Source: UBA1181 sp045113275 (lineage in GTDB: Bacteria; Bacteroidota; Bacteroidia; Bacteroidales; Paludibacteraceae). From it: DNA of 64,000 nt. Within the stretch, counting starts at the first letter, position 1; the number at the start of each line of letters is the position of its first letter. Below the pieces are notes generated by a model. The model did not search any database, was not told where the DNA came from, and was given only the letters and a program-made list of their open reading frames with translations. Of the stretch, positions 54,105-63,844 are shown piece after piece. A program made the translations under genes and the position numbers. The stretch covers positions 62,001 through 126,000 of the forward strand of contig JBGUIU010000058.1 of assembly GCA_045113275.1 (NCBI GenBank), given 5' to 3'.

Positions 54105-55136
54105 TTAGTGCGAAGAAGCAGGCGTAGAAGCAGCTGGAGAAGCAGCAGATGTAGATGAAGAACCTCCGCCTGCAACATACTTCTCAACAGTTGAGTCTGA
54201 TTCAAATCCAGGAATAGACTCAGACGACATTGAAGCATTGGTTGTAAGGAACGTCATGAGAGTACCTGCGCTGGTTGTGTTGCACCAGATCTCAAAGTAA
54301 ACCCTTCCGTTCTTGTCCTCTCCGATCTGATCATAACCGTAACCCTTGTCGTGAGTTTTAACGGTGATGTTGATCTGATCGTACTTGGTGCCAGGAATAG
54401 GCTTAGCATCCATGTGGTCAGCTCCCCATGCATAGTTTTGTCCGTTAGGGAACACAACAGCAGCAACACTGTCGTCGCCTCCGAACTCATTCTTGTGGCT
54501 TGTGAACACAACAGGAACTGTGCTTGACAAAGTGCCATCAGGAGTCTCTGTTACAAAGATAGGCTTAGAATACTCTTGCCAATCCTTTTCAACCTTCTCC
54601 ACAAGGATAGCACCAACCATCAAACCGGATGGAACATCAAGCTTGACAACTGTTGAAGTTGATTCAGCACTGAGTTTAGGAAGTCTCTCATCCTCAAATT
54701 GTGCCAACACACCTTCGAACACACTCTTGATGTTCGTACACAAGGTTGCAGCTGTTGAGGAATACTTGAACTCAAGAACAGCTTTATCCCTCCAAGTAGA
54801 CTCCAATGGAGCATCATACGGAGCAGCCACAAAGCCGTCTGGAACAATTCTGAAACAGATTCTGAAAGGATCACCATCCTTCAGCAAATCAGGATCAGCA
54901 GCCTCAACAACAGTTTTCAACTTTGCGCAGTCGATTGAAATCTGTGAAGTAACCTCTGCGCTGTACTTTTTCCTTGTAACAGACTCGATGTCACCAGGAA
55001 GCACCTCCAAAAAATTCTTGATCCACAACTTGCCGCTTGGTAAGATACCATACTCAGCAGTCTTTGATGTGATATTATCACTCCCAACCAAAGCGGTCAA
55101 AGAATTAATGACTGTTTTTCTCTTTAAATTAATCAT
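54105..55136 (-). CDS. Virion structural protein with Ser/Ala/Thr-rich tail, 343 aa (possible auxiliary capsid protein)
   Basis: The start at 55136 (MINLKRKTVINSLTALVG) is chosen; the open frame extends 17 codons upstream into the preceding gene. The protein is beta-rich with a clean, balanced composition typical of abundant virion proteins. The last ~25 residues are a flexible Gly/Ser/Ala/Thr/Pro stretch (VAGGGSSSTSAASPAAS...). It is the last gene of the capsid unit, directly before a very strong terminator. A head decoration or auxiliary protein is plausible because crAss-like genomes carry one a few genes after the capsid gene, but no motif proves this. Confidence 0.5.
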   Translation of the reverse strand: MINLKRKTVINSLTALVGSDNITSKTAEYGILPSGKLWIKNFLEVLPGDIESVTRKKYSAEVTSQISIDCAKLKTVVEAADPDLLKDGDPFRICFRIVPDGFVAAPYDAPLESTWRDKAVLEFKYSSTAATLCTNIKSVFEGVLAQFEDERLPKLSAESTSTVVKLDVPSGLMVGAILVEKVEKDWQEYSKPIFVTETPDGTLSSTVPVVFTSHKNEFGGDDSVAAVVFPNGQNYAWGADHMDAKPIPGTKYDQINITVKTHDKGYGYDQIGEDKNGRVYFEIWCNTTSAGTLMTFLTTNASMSSESIPGFESDSTVEKYVAGGGSSSTSAASPAASTPASSH

Positions 55137-55149
55137 ATCGTTTATCTTT

Positions 55150-55986
55150 TTAAGTTTGTAAATTATTAGCCGCCTTGACAGCCGCAACGAGATTATTAAT
55201 TAGCTCGTAGCACACCAAGTCGTTCCATTCAAGTATCTGTGATGTATCCTCGACAAGATCCATCTGCTCAGGATAAAGCCTGATGTGCTGAGGAGCCTTC
55301 ACATAATCGAACTCGACTTTAGTCAGATAACCCTCGCCTCCATGCTCAATGAACAATTTGGACCGTGTAGGGTTGCCATACCTGACGGCTATCTCCCTGT
55401 CAACGACACTTACACTGCGATCACCTCCACCTTCGACATTATCCACAAGAAACTCCCTTCTGAAGTTGGAGTTATCTCCGGACTTATCAAGATAACTGGT
55501 GACGTTGTATTTACCCTGAATGTCAACGTCGGCATTGTTAGCTGACATCCTCTTGCCTACATTCTCATACACAAACCTGTAATAAGGTCTCGTAGCTTTC
55601 GGCTTGAGATATTCATTCACTCGAATCTCTTGAACCCTTGCGGGATTCATGTGCCTTGCAGGAATGTTTCTGACATCGCCGTTACCGCATTTGCCGTTGC
55701 CGACTTCACTGAATGAACAGAAGCAGCTCAGCAGATGAAGATAATCGTCCGGAAGATATATAAAGGAATCACCCTTTTTCTCTACATCCAGCTCTGCACT
55801 TGAAACCAGAGGTCCAAGCCTGTCCACATCCTCCTGCTTGATGCTTTCTTTCTTAGGAAGAAGAGCATTGACATAATCAGAAACGACCTTATTAATCAGA
55901 TAGTTGTAGTCATCAAGCAGTATGGTTGGAGCCTGAACCTTGTCAAGCTCCACCAAACATGCCTCATATGACTGTCTAGCCGTCAT
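55150..55986 (-). CDS. Probable connector/adaptor protein, 278 aa
   Basis: No family is recognised with confidence. It begins MTARQSYEACLVELDKVQAPTILL, with a helical N-terminus containing DDYNYLINKVVSDYVN, a beta middle, and a helical C-terminus (DLVCYELINNLVAAVKAANNLQT). Helix-beta-helix with a C-terminal helix fits head-tail adaptor proteins. It overlaps the upstream gene by ATGA (55983-55986) and is followed 13 bases later by the 343-aa gene. Confidence 0.5.
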   Translation of the reverse strand: MTARQSYEACLVELDKVQAPTILLDDYNYLINKVVSDYVNALLPKKESIKQEDVDRLGPLVSSAELDVEKKGDSFIYLPDDYLHLLSCFCSFSEVGNGKCGNGDVRNIPARHMNPARVQEIRVNEYLKPKATRPYYRFVYENVGKRMSANNADVDIQGKYNVTSYLDKSGDNSNFRREFLVDNVEGGGDRSVSVVDREIAVRYGNPTRSKLFIEHGGEGYLTKVEFDYVKAPQHIRLYPEQMDLVEDTSQILEWNDLVCYELINNLVAAVKAANNLQT

Positions 55987-56858
55987 GCCTTAATCTTAAT
56001 TTTACTGTTCTTAGAAGATTTTTTTTCAGTGACAATTTCAGGAAGAGCATCGTCGCTGCCACTCATTCCATACGTCTCACGTTTGATCGCAGTGAAGAAG
56101 CGATGGTTCTCAGGGGCCTTGAACCAATTTATGACAGCTTCCTTGGAACTGCCAAGTATCGTGTTGTCGGCCCAAATGAACAAACCGTTCTTGTTTCTGA
56201 TGACATTCCTTTCAATCGCATCAATCAAAAGCAACGCAAGATTGATATCCGAATCTTCATAACTTCTGATGATCAACTCTGGCATGTCATTGGCCAATTG
56301 AAGCAAATATGCCTCTATATCAGCCTCGATCATATTGTTGACTGGCTTGTTAAGCAACTTACAAATCTTCTTACGATGTTCAAGTGTGTCATCCAATACG
56401 TATGTTTCAGCCTTGTGTCTCTTTGCAATCTTTCCGTTAGACCTTCTGAGGTCATCCTCAAGATTCTCAACATAGAACTCAGCCTCACCGTATCTCCTTC
56501 CGGTAAGAGTTGAATCATAATCTGTTCCCTCGTCGATGAGCAGGTGTCCGCTGCTGTCACGTCCGTCACGGCTCGGAGCTATGATCGGATTGTATTTGAT
56601 GGCTTCCCATTCAGCAGCCTCTACAGGCTTGGTCAGATCAAACGTCTTTCCGTCTGAAATCAATATTTCAGCATTTGCAGCGATGAAATGGGTCTGGCCC
56701 AATTTCTTCCTGTCGTCATCGGAAAGAATGAGATCACCATCCTTGTTCACCTTTCTTACATGCGGAGGGTACTGACCCGTCTCCGGGTTCCTGTATGGCT
56801 GGACGGAAACCCATCCAACACTCTTACCGTACACATTCCTTAATACCACTTTGTCCAT
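55983..56858 (-). CDS. Hypothetical virion protein following the capsid gene, 291 aa
   Basis: It starts MDKVVLRNVYGKSVGWVSVQPY and ends in a Lys/Ser tail (SSKNSKIKIKA). The N-terminal half is beta-like and the C-terminal half helical (MIEADIEAYLLQLANDMPELII). No motif known to me. It sits directly downstream of the major capsid protein, where crAss-like genomes keep a conserved virion protein. Overlap with the next gene suggests translational coupling. Confidence 0.5.
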   Translation of the reverse strand: MDKVVLRNVYGKSVGWVSVQPYRNPETGQYPPHVRKVNKDGDLILSDDDRKKLGQTHFIAANAEILISDGKTFDLTKPVEAAEWEAIKYNPIIAPSRDGRDSSGHLLIDEGTDYDSTLTGRRYGEAEFYVENLEDDLRRSNGKIAKRHKAETYVLDDTLEHRKKICKLLNKPVNNMIEADIEAYLLQLANDMPELIIRSYEDSDINLALLLIDAIERNVIRNKNGLFIWADNTILGSSKEAVINWFKAPENHRFFTAIKRETYGMSGSDDALPEIVTEKKSSKNSKIKIKA

Positions 56859-56920
56859 ATCTTCTGTATTTAATATTCTTAATTAATCTTATGTATTTAT
56901 CTGTTCAGCGAAACTCCGGA

Positions 56921-58405
56921 TTAGGCTTGCATGATGAATCCGCTTAAGAACGGCATGTAAACTCCGATACCGGAATACGCAACGTTGATGTAAGTTGAAG
57001 CAGCCAATGGTGATGCAACTGCACCTCCGTTAGGAACACTCTTGCTTCCAACACCAGGAAGGAAGTTTGAATAGAATTCCTTTGACTTACCTTGTCCATC
57101 ATAGAATGAGAAGCATTCAATAGCTGGACGGTTCTTCAAAGCATCTGGCTTGATGTCAAGCATCATAGCGAATCCCTTGTCAGGATACTCGATTGACAAA
57201 GCGCTGTCCACCTTGAAGATAATCTCGTTGCCTTCGATTTCGAAAGCAGAGAATGTTGCACCAAGCTTGGTGAATCCTCCAGTGTTTCCGTTTGCCTTCT
57301 TAGACCAGATAGCAGGTTCGGAACATTCCTTCCATGCATATGCTGTCTTCAATCCCAACTCGTTGATGTCTTGCCAGAACTTAGAGTTGCAGAGGAACAA
57401 ATATTGGTTGCCAATATATGAATTCCTCTTATCGTTCAATGAGTGAACGATCCTTTGCATGCCTGACCATGTAACATGATCTGTATACACAGCCTTGCAA
57501 GCGTATTTTTGACAAGTAGGAACAACACCATCGCCAATGATGATAGGTTGTTTTGTAACCTCATCGAAGTCTGTAGCGTGTCCGTTTGCGTCAACGTTAG
57601 TTTTAGCAAGCAAGTTAGCTGAGTTGATACCAGACAACGTTGTTTCCAACAAGATGTTTTGGTACTCATCCAAAGCATAAAGCTTCTCGTCGTGATGAAC
57701 TCCGTCCTCCTTTGCAATCTTCATGAAGTAATCTTCCTTCATCTGATACTCGGAAGATACGCTGATCTCGTAACGGTGACGAGTTACATATCCCTTGTAC
57801 CTTTCAATGTTCGATGTGAACTTGGAATATCCCTCGTAGTGTACTTCAGGAGCAGGTGAATACAACCATCTGGTTGTCATTCCCTTGGAACATGCAGCGA
57901 AGTTGATCTTTTGTTTTCCTGTAGGATCAATCAACTTAGCGCAAATCCTTACGCACTTGGAAGAGATGATTTCTGGTTTTGAAATCACACGGAATTGTTG
58001 ATGAGATTTGTCAACCTCAAAAACATCACCCCTTTGGTAGTAAGACTCGCTCATCATGAAGTTTACTTCATTTGCACTGGTCCATGAACCTTCAGAAGCT
58101 CCGGTGTTTGTGTCGATCGCACTTTCTGCGAAAGAAATCCTCTTGATCTCGTTGGAACGGATATCCCATGAGAAAGAAAGATTGTCGATAACGGTCACGT
58201 TAGGATTCTTTTTCCTGTCACCCTCACCGTTTGTATAGAACACGTTTCCAAGTACCTGAGTGATGTAACTCAACGTGTACTCTGGATGTAATTGTCCGAC
58301 CAAACCTAAGTAGTGAGGTCTGTCGTACAATAATTGAAAGAAATTGCCCGCCGTTAGAGTCATATTCTCATTCGCTGGCGAAGCGTAAGATGCTGTCATC
58401 CTCAT
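56921..58405 (-). CDS. Major capsid protein, crAss-like (HK97-fold)
   Basis: This is a 494-aa protein of the length usual for crAss-like capsid proteins (about 490-500 aa). The N-terminus MTASYASPANENMTLTAG, then FFQLLYDRPHYLGLVGQL, SFSWDIRSNEIKRISF and YYQRGDVFEVDKSHQQFRV are features I associate with that family. An internal ATG at 58399 is an alternative start. It sits between an acidic protein and a row of connector-type genes, as expected in a head module. The HK97 fold and capsid role are known for the family; the assignment is by resemblance and context. Confidence 0.85.
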   Translation of the reverse strand: MRMTASYASPANENMTLTAGNFFQLLYDRPHYLGLVGQLHPEYTLSYITQVLGNVFYTNGEGDRKKNPNVTVIDNLSFSWDIRSNEIKRISFAESAIDTNTGASEGSWTSANEVNFMMSESYYQRGDVFEVDKSHQQFRVISKPEIISSKCVRICAKLIDPTGKQKINFAACSKGMTTRWLYSPAPEVHYEGYSKFTSNIERYKGYVTRHRYEISVSSEYQMKEDYFMKIAKEDGVHHDEKLYALDEYQNILLETTLSGINSANLLAKTNVDANGHATDFDEVTKQPIIIGDGVVPTCQKYACKAVYTDHVTWSGMQRIVHSLNDKRNSYIGNQYLFLCNSKFWQDINELGLKTAYAWKECSEPAIWSKKANGNTGGFTKLGATFSAFEIEGNEIIFKVDSALSIEYPDKGFAMMLDIKPDALKNRPAIECFSFYDGQGKSKEFYSNFLPGVGSKSVPNGGAVASPLAASTYINVAYSGIGVYMPFLSGFIMQA

Positions 58406-58432
58406 AATTCACATATTTTAATTAGTAAATAA

Positions 58433-59512
58433 TTAATAGTCGAACTCTCCTATCTCACTCACTTCCTTACGCTGATTCGGATTAGGCGAACCTACAGTCC
58501 TCGTACTGGAATATCTGACGGTGTTTCTTCCGCCGCCAGCTGCAAATCCGTCATTATATGCAGATTTTGCTACATTGTTAACTCGCTCCTCATACTGCTT
58601 AGCAAAAGCATTAAAGTTAGAGTCACCGTACAATGCATAATATGCCATTTTCGCAAGAAACTTAGGATTCTTCATGCTGTAGTCAAGCTGACTCTTCCCG
58701 TTCTTGTCCTTGTCGAAGACAAATGAGCTAATCCTTTTCTTCTCGTCATCAGTGAGCTTTATGTTTACCGAATCAAGATTCAGAAAATCATTGTCGTTGA
58801 GCTTTGTCTCAAACCCTTCACGCATCTTTCTGTCAGCACTTTCGTTGACAGCGTTCTTGTACTTGCTGGCGTTCTCGATCTTCTTACGGCTCATTTCCTC
58901 ATACTTGTTCCTGATACCGTCGACAATCATTTCAAACGTATCAGCATCGGACTTAGCCGCATCGAGAGCCCTCTCGGCCTGCTCGTCTGTGCTTTTAGGA
59001 TTCTCAACCTTGAAGTTCGCCTTGAACACTTCTTCGTCAGTGAAATTGTCCATGTCCACACCGGACACCGAAGTGCGCTCCTCGTACTGCTTCATGGCAT
59101 CATTAATCCTCATGTCCAAATACTCGTTAGGGCTGATACCGCTTTGCCTCCAGCCGTTGATCATGTCTATTTCATCATCGGTGAAGTTGTAGGCAGGATC
59201 CTTTTCGTCGTTAAACAGGACGTCAAGTTTCTCCTGGTTAGGAAGCTCATTGAACTTCCTGCTTTTCGATGTTCCGTCAGGATCAACGAACTCAATGTTG
59301 TTGGGATCAATACCCCTGCTCCTGAACATAAATGACATGAAGTCCTCGTCTTGTATTCCCTGGCCTTCAAGGAATGATTTGTCTATCACAGACGTGAACT
59401 GCTGTTGCTGCTGTGGGGGCTCCGGTTCAATATGCTGACCACCCTGACCGCTGTAATCTGGCAAATCCTCTTCGTAGATGTCGCCAACCTGATTCTGATT
59501 CGAATTTTCCAT
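58433..59512 (-). CDS. Acidic helical protein upstream of the capsid gene, possible scaffold/assembly protein, 359 aa
   Basis: The N-terminus is Gln/Pro/Glu-rich and disordered (EPEPPQQQQQFTS), and the rest is mostly charged helix with many Asp/Glu/Lys (DEQAERALDAAKSDADTFEMI). It has a few Gly-rich residues near the end (AAGGGRNTVRYSS). Acidic, helix-rich proteins immediately before the capsid gene are often scaffolds, though crAss-like phages have no proven classical scaffold here. It ends 27 bases before the capsid start. Confidence 0.5.
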   Translation of the reverse strand: MENSNQNQVGDIYEEDLPDYSGQGGQHIEPEPPQQQQQFTSVIDKSFLEGQGIQDEDFMSFMFRSRGIDPNNIEFVDPDGTSKSRKFNELPNQEKLDVLFNDEKDPAYNFTDDEIDMINGWRQSGISPNEYLDMRINDAMKQYEERTSVSGVDMDNFTDEEVFKANFKVENPKSTDEQAERALDAAKSDADTFEMIVDGIRNKYEEMSRKKIENASKYKNAVNESADRKMREGFETKLNDNDFLNLDSVNIKLTDDEKKRISSFVFDKDKNGKSQLDYSMKNPKFLAKMAYYALYGDSNFNAFAKQYEERVNNVAKSAYNDGFAAGGGRNTVRYSSTRTVGSPNPNQRKEVSEIGEFDY

Positions 59513-59534
59513 TGTTCTCTAAACTTTAATATTC

Positions 59535-61103
59535 TTACTCATTGACTCTTAAATATCCACCGTCAACATACAGCTCTCCTGGAAGAGAAGCACTAGACGG
59601 AAGACCTTTGAAAACAACCGAATTTCCGACGGAAATAAGCAATCCGGTTCGGTAATCAGTGAAAGTCGTAGCTAGTGACGCATCACGCCTCACATGAAAA
59701 TACCCTGACCTTTCAAGCTCATCGTCGAAAATACGGAAATTTTCGCTGTAAATATAATAATTAATTCCGTTAACCAAAAATCCTGAATCGTAACTGACAG
59801 GAACGGCTATCACAGGGATACCGAACCTTCCACCGACCGGAAATCTTACACCTATCCGTTCTACGCCATAAATGACTGACTTACAACAATTAAAGTCAAT
59901 ACACCCTACAACAGACACCTGTCTCACATCCACAGGAAACTCCATGCTTGATGAGACGACACAGCATCCTGAAAGCACATTTGTAACAACACAGAACGTA
60001 TCTCCGTTAAGTAAAAGTATGTCACCGACGGCGTATTTCCCGTCAATGATGGCGAACTTTCCGTTGAAATACCTGTAATATGTATACATCCTCACAACAT
60101 CAGACCCGTTATACACAAGTTCAAATCTGTCCCTGTCAAACCCTTCATCATACAGTTCGATCTCATCTGAATATGTTTCATACGATGATGTCTTCCATCC
60201 AACTATCACAAGCGAGGAAATTCCTGAAAGAGTGCCGCTGACAGGTATATCGACAAGATATGTGCCATCAGACTCCTCCCTGCTGAACGCTGACATGGGT
60301 GAACCGCCGACAATCAACGACAGATCGTTAGTCTCAACCGTTATATAGAAGCCTGCTGATTCGCATGATATGCTTCCTACACTGGCAGTAACCTTACCAT
60401 ATCCGTCATCATACTCATCAAGACCTGTGACGGTGACGTAATTCGGAAAACCACCGTCCGAATACGAATGCCTCTCAGTCACCTCAAACTCAACCGGCTG
60501 GCACGAACCTTCTGAATATGACCTGTAGTCACCCTCCTCGTCAACATCAGACACATCAACGGTATCTTCAAGGTCATAGTACAGAGTATCCTGTTCATCG
60601 TCTGGCTCAGCTGTCAGAATTGTTATCGACGACTGATACGATATATCATCATCTTTAGCATCATCACCGCCATCAACAGTCATGTTCGACACAGTAAGGC
60701 TGTCAACAACGAGATTGCCGAAATGCCAGTCACCGGATATATCATACGACCCCTTTGCATTAAGGAAAAAACTTGAAGGATGACCGTCAAGATACTCAGC
60801 ATTCAGATTGCTGACCATGTCTTTTGTCTTCATAGAAAAGCCTTCTGAAAACACAGGCCTTCCTACGAAATATCCATCCACATCGGTATTGCTGCTTTCC
60901 GAACTCGTTTCTGAATCAGAACTATCAGTACTTTCTGAAGATTTCACCTTATTCCTTGACACAATATCCTCAAGCTTTGTCATTCTGGATCCGTTCCTGA
61001 CGTAAATACAGGAGGAATCCAGAACGATTCCGCTTACGCCGTTGCCAACTATCACTGACCTTCGGCCGTTAATCTCAGATATCCTTACAAGCTCATTCAT
61101 CAT
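59535..61103 (-). CDS. Fibre-like protein, 522 aa
   Basis: Residues ~55-80 are a Ser/Asp/Glu/Thr-rich linker (SSDSETSSESSNTD). After it comes SNLNAEYLDGHPSSFFLNA, matching the repeated YLDG...L motif of phage tail and head fibres, and then DWHFGNLVVDSLTVS. The remainder is beta-rich, Tyr/Asp/Ser-rich, as in fibre shafts and receptor-binding tips. It lies between the larger fibre gene and the capsid block, so it could be a head or tail fibre. Attachment point is unknown. Confidence 0.65.
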   Translation of the reverse strand: MMNELVRISEINGRRSVIVGNGVSGIVLDSSCIYVRNGSRMTKLEDIVSRNKVKSSESTDSSDSETSSESSNTDVDGYFVGRPVFSEGFSMKTKDMVSNLNAEYLDGHPSSFFLNAKGSYDISGDWHFGNLVVDSLTVSNMTVDGGDDAKDDDISYQSSITILTAEPDDEQDTLYYDLEDTVDVSDVDEEGDYRSYSEGSCQPVEFEVTERHSYSDGGFPNYVTVTGLDEYDDGYGKVTASVGSISCESAGFYITVETNDLSLIVGGSPMSAFSREESDGTYLVDIPVSGTLSGISSLVIVGWKTSSYETYSDEIELYDEGFDRDRFELVYNGSDVVRMYTYYRYFNGKFAIIDGKYAVGDILLLNGDTFCVVTNVLSGCCVVSSSMEFPVDVRQVSVVGCIDFNCCKSVIYGVERIGVRFPVGGRFGIPVIAVPVSYDSGFLVNGINYYIYSENFRIFDDELERSGYFHVRRDASLATTFTDYRTGLLISVGNSVVFKGLPSSASLPGELYVDGGYLRVNE

Positions 61104-61118
61104 TCAATATCACATCTG

Positions 61119-63224
61119 CTATTTACTGCTCGCGTTACTGCTTTCGGTACCTTCCCAGTAATACACAGGAGCTCCTTCGACAAATCTGCATTTAAGTACA
61201 TATTCATCGTAGCCATCATCCTCGCACTTAGGTACCATCGTATAGTCTTCGGTTGATACTCCAGATGATGAGATTCTGAATATCTCATCACCGGTACTGC
61301 ACCAGAGCTGGTCAGTAATCCTGTTGTATGACTGATGAGATCCAAGGAACACATCGGTAGGCACTACATCTTCAAGCACGACCCACTCGTCATACTCGTC
61401 CTTGACGTAAACGACATCATTCTCAACATCAAGAATCATATCGCTGTTATCAGCATTGTCACCGTCAATATAGAAATCATTATATATCCTTCCATACAAG
61501 GTGCTGTACTGCATATAACCGTACCTTCCTCCGGATGAAAGGCTCTCTAGAACATCTGTCATGTCATCCCCCTCACCGGCAGATACCTCCTGATAAGTAT
61601 ATGAATCATTCTGACTGTTGTAAATATACTTCAAGAATGATTCGGTAAGATCATACTCGTCATATTCTTCCGAACCGATAGCCTTGACTCTCATGATACC
61701 ATTGTCAAGATCTATTATAACATGGCTTCCTGCCATTTCATGCGACTGGCCTCTTTCACTGTATAGGTACGGAACGCTCGGCGTTATTGATATTACACCT
61801 CCGACCTTTCTGATATTTATGTTCACGAAGTAAGTTTGGCTACTGTCTGTCGCATATACAGGTATGACATCATCCCCTGTAGTGAATGAAGGAGATATAG
61901 TGCAGCTTTGACTTCCAGGTTCGCAGGTATAGCTGAACATCGGAATACATTTTTCTATAATACCTTCCCCAGTAGGTCTTGGATGATCATGCCTCATTCT
62001 GCCGATCGACGCACCGAATGATCTACACATTCCGCCCTTAGTCCTGTTGCCGACATCGAATATTAAAAAATCAGTGTATGTGACTCCGTCTTCCATGAAC
62101 CTTCTCATGAATCCGAACCCTAATCCGTCATTCGCATAATTACCCTGATAATAGCCGACCTCTATGTCGTTCTCTATGTAATAGCGACTTGAATTGTCGC
62201 ACCACAACAACGTAGGGTCCATATTGTCAGTAGCATATATACTGTCTGTATCGGCATCATATTGCCATGGAGAACTGACCGAACTATATTGCTGATTCTT
62301 GTACGCATACTCTATGCTGAAATTACTAAGAACCTTCTTCATACCCATCTTGACAGGACTCATGTGTCTTTCATTCATACACCTCTCAAGATCATCAGCA
62401 TTATCGACGACAACGAAGTTCGTATACATGAACTGTTTAGTAGTCAGATCCTCGCCGTTTTCAGAGTATATAAGCTCATTCTTGATCTTCGGTATCTGCT
62501 CCGGTTCATTGACAGATAAATCATATCCGACAATCTTCTCATCCTCACGCTTCTCAGTTACAGTAACAGACATATCCTCACTCGTAACAGTGATAGGTGC
62601 AGGAACTTCAGGGAACAGAACTTTCAGTTTTCCGTTTCCGTCAACAGTCGTCGTCTCCCCGTCAAGAATCACACATCCCTTCCTTTCAGTGCTTGCATCA
62701 GGAAAATTGACAGACAAGACACCGTCATTGGCGATATTGACCGTATTGCCGTCACTCTTCACACCTCCTAGAATCTCCTCCGTCGCAACAGGAAGCTCGT
62801 ACTGAGGCGGATCCTCATTCAGAATATGAAGTTCCGTTTCGCCGTTGTAGTAGATGCTGTCATCATGCTTATCTATTATGATGCATCCCACAGGAGGCTG
62901 TACGGGCGTTTCAACAAAAGAATATCCGTTATCCCTGACTTTCTGGTAAAGCTTATATGTGGTAGTGTTGAACACGTATTCATCTACCTCAGCATCAGAC
63001 AACGATATCTCAGAAGTCGCTCCTGTCTTGGCAGTGAAAACAACTCCGGTGAATATGTTACCTACCTCGTTACGTTCAATCAGCTCCCTTATCTTCTCAT
63101 CAGTAAGACCAAGATTCTCCCTTGCCTTGAGCTTTTCAGCCTCGGTTTTAAACTCACCGAGAAAATTATTGTGCATTAATGGATAGTTTGTATCATACAT
63201 GCACGTTTTTTTTGGTTTATCCAT
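61119..63224 (-). CDS. Fibre / receptor-binding-type protein, 701 aa
   Basis: Near residue 25 FKTEAEKLKARENLGL matches the KARENLGL motif common in phage tail fibres. Later ATEEILGGVKSDGNTVNI and DGVLSVNFP resemble the repeat that follows it in many fibres. The C-terminal half is Tyr/Asp/Ser/Gly-rich and beta-like, suitable for a receptor-binding region. The protein ends in TESSNASSK. It is the first fibre gene in the late operon, next to the 522-aa fibre-like protein. Confidence 0.7.
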   Translation of the reverse strand: MDKPKKTCMYDTNYPLMHNNFLGEFKTEAEKLKARENLGLTDEKIRELIERNEVGNIFTGVVFTAKTGATSEISLSDAEVDEYVFNTTTYKLYQKVRDNGYSFVETPVQPPVGCIIIDKHDDSIYYNGETELHILNEDPPQYELPVATEEILGGVKSDGNTVNIANDGVLSVNFPDASTERKGCVILDGETTTVDGNGKLKVLFPEVPAPITVTSEDMSVTVTEKREDEKIVGYDLSVNEPEQIPKIKNELIYSENGEDLTTKQFMYTNFVVVDNADDLERCMNERHMSPVKMGMKKVLSNFSIEYAYKNQQYSSVSSPWQYDADTDSIYATDNMDPTLLWCDNSSRYYIENDIEVGYYQGNYANDGLGFGFMRRFMEDGVTYTDFLIFDVGNRTKGGMCRSFGASIGRMRHDHPRPTGEGIIEKCIPMFSYTCEPGSQSCTISPSFTTGDDVIPVYATDSSQTYFVNINIRKVGGVISITPSVPYLYSERGQSHEMAGSHVIIDLDNGIMRVKAIGSEEYDEYDLTESFLKYIYNSQNDSYTYQEVSAGEGDDMTDVLESLSSGGRYGYMQYSTLYGRIYNDFYIDGDNADNSDMILDVENDVVYVKDEYDEWVVLEDVVPTDVFLGSHQSYNRITDQLWCSTGDEIFRISSSGVSTEDYTMVPKCEDDGYDEYVLKCRFVEGAPVYYWEGTESSNASSK

Positions 63225-63232
63225 AATCCAAT

Positions 63233-63715
63233 TTATTTTATCGTTATGAATGCCCTGCCACCATTACTGATGACAAACCATATTTTTTCGTTAATTCTTT
63301 TACATGTCTTTCTTGAATTGACAACCATCCCCTTCACTCTGTTCTCACCAGGAAGAATACATCCTCTCGTGTCCTTAGGATATGATCCTGCATGAATCTC
63401 TATGCTCTTGAATCCCTTCACATTTCGAAGAAGAGGCACCTTACCGTTGATTGCATACTCCAACTTCCCGAATTTCGGCGAATTGACAAAAATTATCTCA
63501 TATCTGCCTGTAGGTATAGCTGTCTCTCCAAGATGAGCTTCCTTGATTTTGAGAATCTCATCCTCACTCATATACTGCGTAAGACCCCTGTCGGTGTCCT
63601 CAAGCGTGTTACACTCGAACTTTCCGTCGATATAGAGGTTCCCTATCGTGTACTTCTCTTTTTTTGCGAATCTATCTAATACTAATTCCATAAGCACAAT
63701 ATTAAAATTAGACAT
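63233..63715 (-). CDS. DUF5675 family protein, 160 aa (possible cell-wall/lysis role)
   Basis: The sequence contains the features I associate with DUF5675: YTIGNLYIDGKFECNTLEDTDR, IPTGRYEI, NSPKFGKLEYAINGKVPLL, SIEIHAGSYPKDTRGCILPG with conserved His and Cys, similar in outline to YkuD-like transpeptidase cores. The true start may be Met9 (63691), where the family usually begins, preceded by an AT-rich leader. It is the first gene after the divergent promoter region. A peptidoglycan-related role is a guess from the HxGS...RGC pattern. Confidence 0.7.
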   Translation of the reverse strand: MSNFNIVLMELVLDRFAKKEKYTIGNLYIDGKFECNTLEDTDRGLTQYMSEDEILKIKEAHLGETAIPTGRYEIIFVNSPKFGKLEYAINGKVPLLRNVKGFKSIEIHAGSYPKDTRGCILPGENRVKGMVVNSRKTCKRINEKIWFVISNGGRAFITIK

Positions 63716-63738
63716 GTGCCGACAATAGCCGTCGTTTA

Positions 63739-63761
63739 CAAAAATAGGAAAAAATTACAAA
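63739..63761 (-). promoter_or_regulatory. Candidate promoter of the leftward late operon
   Basis: On the minus strand TATTTTTG (63739-63746) is a TAnnTTTG box, with TTTG at 63758-63761 and a second TTTG four bases further upstream. The spacing to the nearest TTTG is short (11-15 bases). It lies 24 bases upstream of the ATG at 63715. Confidence 0.45.
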
Positions 63762-63815
63762 CAAAGAAAATAGCGTCAGAACCGCGTCGGGCTTTCCGTT
63801 TTGAATTAAAAATCA

Positions 63816-63823
63816 TATATTTG
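63816..63823 (+). promoter_or_regulatory. -7 box of the rightward gene at the window edge
   Basis: TATATTTG is a perfect TAnnTTTG on the plus strand, 21 bases before the ATG at 63845. A TTTG lies 12 bases upstream, closer than the usual -33 distance. Confidence 0.5.
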
Positions 63824-63844
63824 TGAAATCTAATATTTTAAGAT